Part shown: positions 8,528-20,902 of the stretch, in pieces
How positions within the stretch are numbered: the first letter of the stretch is position 1
Layout: the number at the start of each line of letters is the position of its first letter
Origin: Prinsepia uniflora
Lineage: Eukaryota > Streptophyta > Magnoliopsida > Rosales > Rosaceae
Reading direction: 5' to 3'
DNA: 64,000 nucleotides
NCBI GenBank assembly: GCA_032719365.1
Contig: CM064871.1
Span: forward strand, 63,996,416-64,060,415
Position numbers and translations under genes: made by a program
Notes under the pieces: generated by a model
What the model saw: the letters and a program-made list of their open reading frames with translations, nothing else
The model's database searches: none
Told to the model about the DNA's origin: nothing

Positions 8528-10084
8528 CCATAAAAACCATTGGTAACACATAATTGGGCCCTAGGCCCGAATCCACATAGAAACTGGACCTCCGGTCCGA
8601 ATCGTAAACCAACTAGGCCTCCGGCCCGATTCCGTAAAGCAAATGGGTCTCGAACCCGAGTTTACCTTTTCAAATCCAAAACCATTTCATTAAACTATTT
8701 CCAAAACCATAAGAATGGAAAATCAGAGTAAAACCAGAAAATCTCGATTTATGTGCAAGCACGTAAATCGCCTCGAAATACGTGAAAACATATAAATCAT
8801 AAGCATCCAAATCAACATCATAAAATCACATTCATTATCCTTTTGGAAATCCAAAATCATTTCATTCAGACCAATAAAGACGTACGGACCCGTATAGGGC
8901 CGAAACCTCGAAATATGTGCCTATACGTAACCACACATCCAAATACACTCATGGCATCACAAAAAAGTATTTAAAACATATAATAAACATTTATGCATGC
9001 ACCAATTTAGAAAACAAGGTCCACTTACAGACCGTCCGAAGCCGCGCCTCGATACGGGTGCCAAACGGCTCCCCGAGCCGATCACCGTCACCGGGACTTC
9101 CAAACCTGTCCAAATTTTAATAGAAGGTTACTAACTACTTAATTAACCTCCTACCAAAGCCCCATAATTTTCCCGAACTTTTAACTATTTTTAAACCGAC
9201 CCTAAACCTTCCGACACCCCGAAAACTATCGAAATGATGTCCGATTGACGCGAGACCAGTCCCAAAATCTTCGTTACATCGAATAGAAGATTTCCCATGT
9301 TGAACACTTTCCCAAATTATGGACCACGCTTCCTTACGAGCCCCTAGAAGGTCAAAAACACTGTTCATCATCACTAACATCAGAAAACCAGTTTTTTTTC
9401 TTCTGGTTTTTGGACCGGTTACTGTAGCAGCACTGTTCCGAACCGGCGTGAACGGTTCAGGGGTTTTCTCCCTCTATTTTGGTCCGATTTCAACCCTAAT
9501 TAATCCTATAATTCATATCTCTTCATTCCCTATCAATTCCCTTCACTAAAACTACCTAAAATCGTCCAAAATCCTATGGTTTAATCTTTGAACCATACGG
9601 TTCAAGCTTCCAAACTGCACCCATGGCTGTACAACCATCCTATGCTTCCTAAAACCTTCCTAACACCATCCTAATAACCCATTTAATTCATTAAAACCAA
9701 CCAAAATGACCCATAACAATAAGAATGGAAAAATGGATCGAAAATGGCTAACCGGGTGCATTCTCGGGTTTGGGTCTCCGCCGTGCATGGTGGCGACGTC
9801 CTGGGCCGGCCACCACTTCCTCCTGTCCTCCCTTCCATCTCTGGTCTCATAGGTGATCATATGGGGTTGGGTTGGATGGGTTTTGGGTTGTGCAGAGAAG
9901 AGGAAAATGGTGAGATCGGGTTATGTTTTTGAATGGAAGAAAGAATGATCGACGCATGTATGTGAAGGAATGTCCAGTGGATGGGTGACACTTGTCACTC
10001 ATCCATTGGGCCTCCATTAAATATCTGGGCCCCACTAAAGTCCAAAAGTTAACTCGTTTCGCAATTCGTGCAATAGTACCCTCG

Positions 10085-10425
10085 TACTTCCGTGAACCGT
10101 AATTTCTCCGTCGAACGTCCAAATTCGACGTGCCGCCTGTCTACGGATTCGTATCGTCGTGATCTACGTAACGTTCTTCGGCCCTCGGCCATCGGACCTC
10201 CCAGTCAAAAAGTCAACATTTGCCCCGTTTTAACCATAATTACCAAAATGCCCCTAACTTCCGAACGTCATAACTTCCTCCTCGAACGTCGGAATTGAAC
10301 GTGCCACCTGTATATGAACTCGTGACGTCACGAATTACGTCACGGTCATCGGTCAGAGTCTGTTTGACCGCCGGAATGAAAAGTCAACGTTTTACCACGA
10401 CCAAGGGCAAAACGGTCATTTCGCA
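10085..10425. repeat. Two diverged copies of a U3 module in LTR1
   Basis: Copy 1 (about 10085-10257) and copy 2 (about 10258-10425) share an ordered set of phrases: ACTTCCG, a CGTCGAACGTC-like sequence, GACGTGCC(G/A)CCTGT, a GTGA(T/C)...ACGTAACG or ACGTCACGG block, and AAAAGTCAAC(A/G)TTT. The same double module stands at the U3 end of most other LTRs in this window. Confidence 0.8.
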
Positions 10426-10520
10426 TCGTTCGTCCGATTTCGCCCAACTAACCACAGATTAGCCTCACTAATCATGATTAGTCACTAATCTAATCTAGGA
10501 ATTTGGGACGGGTCGTTACA

Positions 10521-10556
10521 ACCTTCCATCCTTAATTAATTTCGTCCTCGAAATTC
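10521..10556 (-). promoter_or_regulatory. Polypurine tract and adjoining stem-loop, LARD-A internal 1
   Basis: On the minus strand AAGGATGGAAGGT runs directly into the LTR end TGTAACGACC, as a plus-strand primer should. Just upstream is an inverted repeat AATTTCG/CGAAATT (10539-10555). The two autonomous chromoviruses here have the same stem-loop in the same place. The second copy is at 17169-17204. Confidence 0.8.
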
Positions 10557-12481
10557 CAACCGACCTAAATCCAACCGATCTTCCCTCCTTAATTTAGTTT
10601 CGTTCTCGAAACTCCAACTATCCTGATTCCACATCCACCCCGTGGAAAGTAGAATCAACCTCGAAACACGTGTACACTAGTACACCTACTAACCAGAATA
10701 AAACTCGTCTGCACCCAGACGTACCACTAACACTCTCGTCGTATCAACTACATTCGACCACGTCGAATGATAGTAGCCATACGTTCTGAATTGACACTAC
10801 TTGTCGAATCTACCGTTTCGTTGACACAACCAACTAGACGGTTCCGTGCTCAACCACTAACTATCCTGACGTCTACTCCTACTGGGAGTCACCAGACCTC
10901 ACTAGTCGATCCACGTTGACACATCCGACAAACTGTCACACATGACAACACCTCCTACAAACCGTCACCACTTGACAGTCCTCAGTCGAAAACTAACACT
11001 ATACACCCGTGGTTACACTAACCTCCAACTTACTCAACGTGAGTATACACCAACCAACGATTCACCCGACCCGTGGGTAACTAGACCCATCAGAAATACC
11101 ATGACCCAATGCATAGTATCCAATGTCCAGTCCACTACCTCAACTAATCCGATGGTATCAGAACCAATCCGACTACCAACACGCTCACCAACGTACCACT
11201 GGTATAACCTATATACGGTCACCAGGCAAGACAAGTCTGCCCAGTATCGTACCTCGAACAACGTACAAGGTACGTACATCTACCAACCAGACTACAACCA
11301 CCTAAGTCATAGCCAAAACACGTTTCAATAATGGAGTCCATCTGTCCAATCCAGTACCAGACAGATCAAAACTCCGACCTGTTATCCATTTCCAGATCCG
11401 AATCCGAATCCGCAATTTCGTAAGAAATCCCGAATCCAAACCCAGAAATCATATCCATAGCCATGTTCAACTCCGAATCCGAAATCATTATTCCGTAAGC
11501 TAGCATTTGGAATAACCATTCCGAACCCAAATCCATAAAAAGAAAATCCACAGTCAAGCTCTAGAATCAAATCCTGAATATCCGATTCCAAAACCCAAAT
11601 CCAGAAATCCTCTTCCAAGTTCCAAAATCAAATCCTGAATCGTCATCCAGAAATCTAATTCCAAAACCCGAAATATCGTTCACGTCTACCAAGACGCACC
11701 ATATCCGAACCTATCGGATACCTGTTCAAACGATTACACATTACATTTGATTGACTTCATAGGGAAGCCAATCCCAATATCAACACATCTCTAAGGCTGA
11801 CCATATCCGACCACGTCAAAAAACTACTCATCGGACAACTACTCAGGCGAGGAGTAAGCCATATGGGATTTACCTCGAAAAGAAGTTCAGTCCCAACATC
11901 CTCAACTCAAACTATCCAAGTAAGAGTGATAAACTCTCCACCTGTCTGGATCATCAAAATCACGATCCAGATCCATCACTATGTCAACCGACCATAGACG
12001 TCACGATCGAGGATCGTCACGACGTCCAAAGTCCTCAACAAAAAAATCCGGATCCACCTAGGATCACACAGCTCACTCAGCTAACAATCCATCTGAGATC
12101 CGATCATAGGGTCTTACACCCTCAATGAATTTGCATACTGACACATCGTTCTTCAACCAATTTCCACATGTTAAATAGATCAGTCAACGACGAGACACGT
12201 CGAGACTGTGGGTTCTCCCCAATCACTTCGTATCGATCCTTGTCATTCCACAGAGGAAAAACCAAGGATGATCGAATATAATGACATCAAAATCCATCCT
12301 ACGTGAACATTCGCTGCACTCACCACGTCATGTAACCTAACATCGTCTGCCACCAAGCAGGAAATGAGAAATCTCAGTCACCTAACTTCGATAAACTCGA
12401 TTCCTCTTGATGACCCAAAACAAATCCCGGGTTCACCAACCAATACACAATCAATGTACTAGTGGCAACCAACAATGTCTA

Positions 12482-12526
12482 CATCATCTACCATCATCTA
12501 CCGTCATCTACCATCATCTACCACAG
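12482..12526. repeat. ATCATCTACC minisatellite in LARD-A internal 1
   Basis: About four tandem 10-bp units of the form (A/G)TCATCTACC. The matching tract in internal 2 is at about 19130-19174. Confidence 0.85.
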
Positions 12527-12788
12527 TAGAAACTGAGAAGTCACCCAAAATGACTTCGAAATACCCAATACCAATGCGGAAAACCCGCATTCCTCTCGTC
12601 ACCTCAATCGCAACCACTCGCAATTCTGAAGTTCCAATCTGATTGGAAACAACATACCCGGACATCAACCACGTGTCCCCTAACCAATTTAACTCTATCT
12701 GAGATCTACTCCTGAACCACATATACCGAACATATGCCTATTCCGACGGTGTCACATCCCGACTCGTAACTCACCGTCATCACAATCA

Positions 12789-12832
12789 CCGGCACCAGCA
12801 CCAGCACCAGCACGAGTACCAGCACCAACGCA
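12789..12832. repeat. CACCAG minisatellite in LARD-A internal 1
   Basis: Six-base units GCACCA are repeated with two diverged units (GCACGA, GTACCA). The matching tract in internal 2 is at about 19438-19480. Confidence 0.85.
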
Positions 12833-14217
12833 TTATCACCTGTACTAGTATCAGCACACAGGCATCCATACTAGTAGCGGCACACTAACACCAGCACACC
12901 GTGTGCAAAACTGACAACCCTGGATCTCCGCTCATACCTAGCGACGATCCCGTACCTCTGCGCGAATAGGAGAAACTCTGCCTCCCTCGTACACAACACC
13001 TCTGGGTACAGTAACCATGACAACTCATACGAGAAAAGGAAACGTCCCCTGAACGTCTCCTGAACGTCCCCGTCTCATTCTGCGATCGCACTCAGCCGTA
13101 ACCGAGTCGAATCCAGAATCATTGCTCGTACATATGCGTTACTCACGCACCCCGTATCATCGTCACGACTGACAATCCCATCGTCATAATCGTCACAATC
13201 GTCACGGTAACCTGAGTCTACTCGACTTGATAAGACTCGACTACGTGCACCGATAGTAGCGTCTGCCACAACCTCTTGCAGACCTAACTACCAGGTATCT
13301 CGATATCCAGACCCCGCATCCAACGGAATCAACCGCCCGTATTAATTACTCTGTATCCCCGCTCAGGGATTCCATCGACAAGTACCAACCCTGGTAACCT
13401 GTCCAGCCGAACACTAATCAGTTGTAACTCGACTCGACCACTGTCATCTACCAGGTCACCCATGACCTTAGTTGCACCAACAATCCATCACAGCTGAAGT
13501 AGCACGATAACCAACTCGGTCTAACCAATAAGTACAACCCCGACTGCGAAGTGCAGTCCCAACACAAGCTGACATGACTAGACCGACTAACGAATCCAAA
13601 TCCGAATAGTCGTCCAAGTCACACCACTCGTCAACTCACATTTTCGAACCATACACCCAAAAGTAGGGTTCCACGATTACACCTAGGGTCACTCTGAACC
13701 CAACTGCAAGCTACCAACTGCAGTACAATCCACAATCTAACCGACTCCGCTGTCTTGACACCGAAAAGACGTCAATCAAATCCTACCGTCAATCCAACTA
13801 GGATTCCTAGAATCCGACTACTCACAGCAGTAAATCCATTTAACTTACCAATATCCGATCATCGGATGGTCACAACATCCAACCAGTCGTCGGAACCGAT
13901 CCTACGACATCGTGAAAGATGATCCCAACTAACCATCACACGATCCAAACGCTAACGTACGAATACATTCATCCTTCCATAGGGTCCCACACTGTCAACC
14001 ACGACAGAACTATGGCAACCCCGGCATCTAGTGCTGAACCAAGACATTCCACGATTCAATCTTACTAACTATCGTACCGGCACCTCAACTGTCAGGTTGA
14101 CCACGAACTGTAGCCACTTGAGATATCACATCCTTGACCTGTGTAAGGAGTAGTACGCAAAACACGCTCTGGAATTCAGAGTAACACGAGCAACCATGCT
14201 CTGATAAGCAATCCTAT

Positions 14218-14229
14218 GCTCTGATACCA
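14218..14229 (-). promoter_or_regulatory. Primer-binding site for initiator tRNA-Met, LARD-A internal 1
   Basis: Read on the minus strand the sequence is TGGTATCAGAGC, the usual plant primer-binding site complementary to the 3' end of initiator tRNA-Met, three bases from the LTR2 end. A second copy of the core (GCTCTGATAA) lies 20 bp to the left at 14198-14207. Confidence 0.9.
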
Positions 14230-14232
14230 CGC

Positions 14233-17168
14233 TGACAGGACCCATCCCAATCCCCCCCGGGATTAACGCCGGATGACCCTGCTCCCGTTTGACACAAAGT
14301 GTCAGACAAGGGATATTTTCGACCTTTGCCCTCCAGGGCTATCAGAGTACGCCAGGATCCGGATGAGGCATATGATATCTCGGTCTCTGCTACAGTCCAC
14401 ATCCGATGTCAACCTAAACGGTATTAAAAACAGAAAGACTGTGAGTGGACAAAAATAAAAAGTTTATAAAAACATTTCATCAAAGACCTTTATACCCTTC
14501 ACTGAAAAGCATGCATGCATAGTAAAACCATTTATCCAATCACATATGTTAAAACATCCATAATTAGGGTCTTAGCCCCAAATTCCGTAAATACAAGTCA
14601 CACGGGCTCCTGCCCAAAACCATTTACAGAAAACCATAGTATAGTAAACATACGTGGGATCTCAGCCCAAATCCATTTATCATTATAAACACAATTTCCC
14701 AAACCAATTGAAATCATGTTTATCCATTATATTCATATCCAGAACCTGTCACGGTAAAATAGAGCTACACGTGTGCTAACCGGGGTCTCAAACCCAAGTC
14801 TCTCCAGGGTCCACCCAGGTCAATGTCCGTAGATCAATGACCCTCCCTGGAGGTAACGAACCATGCCCATCCTGAGAGTAAGGAACCCAACTGGCGGGCG
14901 ACTCCACTCAGTCAGTGCTCCGTGACTACTCCGGGGTCCACCAAGGCCAACGACCCTCCCCGGAGGAGACAATCATATATAAAGGATGGACTATGAAAAA
15001 TCTTTTGAAATCATTCTTGAAACCTTTCAAGGATTCATGCCCGGCCCCCATAAGCCGTCATGAACCATAAAATCCTTTTATGGGTTCATGCCGGTTCCCA
15101 TAAACCGTCATGACCCGTAAATCCATTTTAAGGATTCATGCCGGTTCCCATAAACCATCATGAACCATAAAAACCATTGGTAACACATAATTGGGCCCTA
15201 GGCCCGAATCCACATAGAAACTGGACCTCTGGTCCGAATCGTAAACCAACTGGGCCTCCGGCCCGATTCCGTAAAGCAAATGGGTCTCGAACCTGAGTTT
15301 ACCTTTTCAAATCCAAAACCATTTCATTAAACTATTTCCAAAACCATAAGAATGGAAAATCAGAGTAAAACTGGAAAATCTCGATTTACGTGCAAGCACG
15401 TAAATCTCCTCGAAATACGTGAAACCATATAAATCGTAAGAATCCAAATCAACATCATAAATTCACATTCATTATCCTTTTGGAAATCCAAAATCATTTC
15501 ATTCAGACCAATAAAGACGTACGGACCCGTATAGGCACCGTATAGGGCCGAAACCTCGAAATACGTGCCTATACGTAACCACACATCCAAATACACTCAT
15601 GGAATCACAAAAAAGTATTTAATACATATAATAAACATTTATGCATGCACCAATTTAGAAAACAAGGTCCACTCACAGACCGTCCGAAGCCGCGCCTCGA
15701 TACGGGTGCCATACGGCTCCCCGAGCCGATCACCGTCACCGGGACTTCCAAACCTGTCAAAATTTTAATATAAGGTTACTAACTACTTAATTAACCTCTT
15801 ACCAAAGCCCCATAATTTTCCCGAACTTTTAACTATTTTTAAACCGACCCTAAACCTTCCGACACCCCCGAAAACTATCGAAACTATGTCCGATTGACGC
15901 GAGACCAGTCCCAAAATCTTCGTTACATCGAATAGAAGATTTCCCGTGTTGAACACTTTCCCAAATTATGGACCACGCGTCCTTACGAGCCCCTAGAAGG
16001 TTGAAAACACTGTTCATCATCACTAACATCAGAAAACCGGTTTTTTTTTTCTTCTGGTTTTTGGACCGGTTACTGTAGAAGCACTGTTCCGAACCGGCGT
16101 GAACGGTTCAGGGGTTTTCTCCCTCTATTTTGGTCCGATTTCAACCCTAATTAATCCTATAATTCATATCTCTTCATTCCCTATCAATTCCCCTCACTAA
16201 AACTACCTAAAACCGTCCAAAATCCTATGGTTTAATCTTTGAACCATACGGTTCAAGCTTCCAAACTGCACCCATGGCTGTACAGCCATCCTATGCTTCC
16301 TAAAACCTTCCTAACATCCTAATAACCCATTTAATTCATTAAAACCAACCAAAATGACCCATAACAATAAGAATGGAAAAATGGATCGAAAATGGCTAAC
16401 CGGGTGCATTCTCGGGTTTGGGTCTCCGCCGTGCATGGTGGCGACGTCCTGGGCCGGCCACCACTTCCTCCTGTCCTCCCTTCCATCTCTGGTCTCATAG
16501 GTGATCATATGGGGTTGGGTTGGATGGGTTTTGGGTTGTGCAGAGAAGAGGAAAATGGTGAGATCGGGTTATGTTTTTGAATGGAAGAAAGAATGATCGA
16601 CGCATGTATGTGAAGGAATGTCCAGTGGATGGGTGACACTTGTCACTCATCCATTGGGCCTCCATTAAATATCTGGGCCCCACTAAAGTCCAAAAGTTAA
16701 CTCGTTTCGCAATTCGTGCAATAGTACCCTCGTACTTCCGTGAACCGTAATTTCTCCGTCGAACGTCCAAATTCGACGTGCCGCCTGTCTACGGATTCGT
16801 ATCGTCGTGATCTACGTAACGTTCTTCGGCCCTCGGCCATCGGACCTCCCAGTCAAAAAGTCAACATTTGCCCCGTTTTAACCATAATTACCAAAATGCC
16901 CCTAACTTCCGAACGTCATAACTTCCTCCTCGAACGTCGGAATTGAACGTGCCACCTGTATATGAACTCGTGACGTCACGAATTACGTCACGGTCATCGG
17001 TCAGAGTCTGTTTGACCGCCGAAATGAAAAGTCAACGTTTTACCACGACCAAGGGTAAAACGGTCATTTCTCATCATTCGTCCGATTTCACCCAACTAAC
17101 CACTGATTAGCCTCACTAATCGTGATTAGTCACTAATCTAATCTAGGAATTTGGGACGGGTCGTTACA
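14233..17168 (-). repeat. LARD-A LTR2 (middle, mosaic LTR)
   Basis: The LTR is 2,936 bp, TG...CA. In its left part (to about 15946) it agrees with LTR3 wherever LTR1 and LTR3 differ, including an extra CGTATAGGCAC block near 15530. From about 16360 to the right end it agrees with LTR1. Between these points the evidence is mixed. This is the product expected when the right LTR of one copy recombines with the left LTR of another. Confidence 0.9.
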
Positions 17169-20100
17169 ACCTTCCATCCTTAATTAATTTCGTCCTCGAA
17201 ATTCCAACCGACCTAAATCCAACCGATCTTCCCTCCTTAATTTAGTTTCGCTCTCGAAACTCCAACTATCCTGATTCCACATCCACCCCGTGGAAAGTAG
17301 AATCAACCTCGAAACACGTGTACACTAGTACACCTACTAACCAGAATAAAACTCGTCTGCACCCAGACGTACCACTAACACTCTCGTCGTATCAACTACG
17401 TTCGACCACGTCGAATGATAGTAGCCATACGTTCTGAATTGACACTACTTGTCGAATCTACCGTTTCGTTGACACAACCAACTAGACGGTTCCGTGCTCA
17501 ACCACTAACTATCCTGACGTCTACTCCCACTGGGAGTCACCAGACCTCACTAATCGATCCACGTTGACACATCCGACAAACTGTCACACTTGACAACACC
17601 TCCTACAAACCGTCACCACTTGACAGTCCTCAGTAGAAAACTAACACTATACACCCGTGGTTACACTAACCTCCAACTTACTCAACGTGAGTATACACCA
17701 ACCAACGATTCACCCGACCTATGGGTAACTAGACCCATCAGAAATACCATGACCCAATGCACAGTATCCAATGTCCAATCCACTACCTCAACTAATCCGA
17801 TGGTATCAGAACCAATCCGACTACCAACACGCTCACCAACGTACCACTGGTATAACCTATATACGGTCACCAGGCAAGACAAGTCTGCCCAGTATCGTAC
17901 CTCGAACAACGTACAAGGTACGTACATCTACCAACCAGACTACAACCACCTAAGTCATAGCCAAAACACGTTTCAATAATGGAGTCCATCTGTCCAATCC
18001 AGTACCAGACAGATCAAAACTCCGACCTGTTATCCATTTCCAGATCCGAATCCGAATCCGCAATTTCGTAAGAAATCCCGAATCCAAACCCAGAAATCAT
18101 ATCCATAGCCATGTTCAACTCCGAATCCGAAATCATTATTCCGTAAGCTAGCATTTGGAATAACCATTCCGAACCCAAATCCATAAAAAGAAAATCCACA
18201 GTCAAGCTCTAGAATCAAATCCTGAATATCCGATTCCAAAACCCAAATCCAGAAATCCTCTTCCAAGTTCCAAAATCAAATCCTGAATCGTCATCCAGAA
18301 ATCTAATTCCAAAACCCGAAATATCGTTCACGTCTACCAAGACGCACCATATCCGAACCTATCGGATACCTGTTCAAACGATTACACATTACATTTGTTT
18401 GACTTCATAGGGAAGCCAATCCCAATATCAACACATCTCTAAGGCTGACCATATCCGACCACGTCGAAAAACTACTCATCGGACAACTACTCAGGCGAGG
18501 AGTAAGCCATATGGGATTTACCTCGAAAAGAAGTTCAGTCCCAACATCCTCAACTCAAACTATCCAAGTAAGAGTGATAAACTCTCCACCTGTCTGGATC
18601 ATCAAAATCACGATCCAGATCCATCACTATGTCAACCGACCATAGACGTCACGATCGAGGATCGTCACGACGTCCAAAGCCCTCAACAACAAAATCCGGA
18701 TCCACCTAGGATCACACAGCTCACTCAGCTAACAATCCATCTGAGATCCGATCATAGGGTCTTACACCCTCAATGAATTTGCATACTGACACATCGTTCT
18801 TCAACCAATTTCCACATGTTAAATAGATCAGTCAACGACGAGACACGTCGAGACTGTGGGTTCTCCCCAATCACTTCGTATCGATCCTTGTCATTCCACA
18901 GAGGAAAAACCAAGGATGATCGAATATAATGACATCAAAATCCATCCTACGTGAACATTCGCTGCACTCACCACGTCATGTAACCTAACATCGTCTGCCA
19001 CCAAGCAGGAAATGAGAAATCTCAGTCACCTAACTTCGATAAACTCGATTCCTCTTGATGACCCAAAACAAATCCCGGGTTCACCAACCAATACACGATC
19101 AATGTACTAGTGGCAACCAACAATGTCTACATCATCTACCATCATCTACCGTCATCTACCATCATCTACCACAGTAGAAACTGAGAAGTCACCCAAAATG
19201 ACTTCGAAATACCCAATACCAATGCGGAAAACCCGCATTCCTCTCGTCACCTCAATCGCAACCACTCGCGATTCCGAAGTTCCAATCTGATTGGAAACAA
19301 CATACCCGGACATCAACCACGTGTCCCCTAACCAATTTAACTCTATCTGAGATCTACTCCTGAACCACATATACCGAACATATGCCTATTCCGACGGTGT
19401 CACATCCCGACTCGTAACTCACCGTCATCACAATCACCGGCACCAGCACCAGCACCAGCACGAGTACCAGCACCAACGCATTATCACCTGCACTAGTATC
19501 AGCACACAGGCATCCATACTAGTAGCGGCACACTAACACCAGCACACCGTGTGCAAAACTGACAACCCTGGATCTCCGCTCATACCTAGCGACGATCCCG
19601 TACCTCTGCGCGAATAGGAGAAACTCTGCCTCCCTCGTACACAACACCTCTGGGTACAGTAACCATGACAACTCATACGAGAAAAGGAAACGTCCCCTGA
19701 ACGTCCCCTGAATGTCCCCGTCTCATTCTGCGATCGCACTCAGCCGTAACCGAGTCGAATCCAGAATCATTGCTCGTACATATGCGTTACTCACGCACCC
19801 AGTAACATCGTCACGACTGACAATCCCATCGTCACAATCGTCACAATCGTCACGGTAACCTGAGTCTACTCGACTTGATAAGACTCGACTACGTGCACCA
19901 ATAGTAGCGTCTGCCACAACCTCTTGCAGACCTAACTACCAGGCATCTCTATATCCAGACCCCGCATCCAACGGAATCAACCGCCCGTATTAATTACTCT
20001 GTATCCCCGCTCCGGGATTCCATCGACAAGTACCAACCCTGGTAACCTGTCCAACCGAACACTAATCAGTCGTAACTCGACTCGACCACTGTCATCTACC

Positions 20101-20902
20101 AGGTCACCCATGACCTTAGTTGCACCAACTGTCCATCACAGCTGAAGTAGCACGATAACCAACTCGGTTTAACCAATAAGTACAACCCCGACTGCGAAGT
20201 GCAGTCCCAACACAAGCTGACATGACTAGACCGACTAACGAATCCAAATCCGAATAGTCGTCCAAGTCACACCACTCGTCAACTCACATTTTCGAACCAT
20301 ACACCCAAAAGTAGGGTTCCACGATTACACCTAGGGTCACTCTGAACCCAACTGCAAGCTACCAACTGCAGTACAATCCACAATCTAACCGACTCTGACA
20401 GGACCCGCCCCGATCCCACAGGGACCACAAGGGGACGTGCCCTGCTCCCGTCTGACACCCAATAATTCATACCAATTTTAACCTCAAAACATTTAAAAGC
20501 ATAAATAACCAAATTAAAGTCATACATAAAATCCGATTTAAACGAATGTCAGACAAGGGATATAATCCAAAATTTCAATTTGCGAGCACGACTCTAAAGT
20601 AATCCTGCGGGTACACCGCCCAGCAGGGGTTCAGGTACGCAGAAGTAGATCTATGCCTCAGCCTCTGGTTCCTCCTCTACCTCAGTTTCCCGACCTGGAG
20701 GGGTTATCAAAACAGTAAGGGTGAGTGGACCGAAACACAAGTTTATGAAATCGTTTGATAAGTAAAACATATAATTTACCCCTCCGTTTTCCAAACATGC
20801 GTGCAACACAATTCAAAACCATAAACCATCAAATATGAACCATAAGGCATATAATAAAACCATAACCATAATTTTAGTTGCTGCACTATACACTCCAATC
20901 CC

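Larger units (their letters stand above)
7596..10520 (-). repeat. LARD-A LTR1 (left outer LTR)
   Basis: The LTR is 2,925 bp, TG...CA. From the left it holds a near-terminal stem TCTGACAC/GTGTCAGA (7651-7669), a group of three TTCATG...CATGAA hairpins (8397-8527), four short GC-rich hairpins (8556-8657), a T-rich tract (9392-9399), a GGATGGGTGACA/TGTCACTCATCC palindrome (9979-10004) and two copies of a diverged module (10085-10425). It differs from LTR2 at many sites in its left part but very few in its right part. Confidence 0.92.
10521..14232 (-). mobile_element. LARD-A internal region 1 (non-coding)
   Basis: This 3,712-bp region lies between LTR1 and LTR2. Both strands lack any gag, protease, reverse transcriptase or integrase motif. 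It begins with a polypurine tract (read on the minus strand) and ends with a primer-binding site. It includes CACCAG-type and ATCATCTACC-type minisatellites. A segment at about 11385-11675 resembles part of a B-family LTR. Confidence 0.9.

Noticed and set aside
10942..11331. A 129-codon plus-strand open frame that is also present at 17590-17979
   Set aside because: The two copies exist because the element was duplicated by recombination, so conservation is no sign of coding. The frame is antisense to the element and has no recognisable motif.
14198..14229. Match to tRNA-Met 3' end considered as a tRNA gene
   Set aside because: Only the 12-base primer-binding site is present, with no cloverleaf, and it abuts an LTR.
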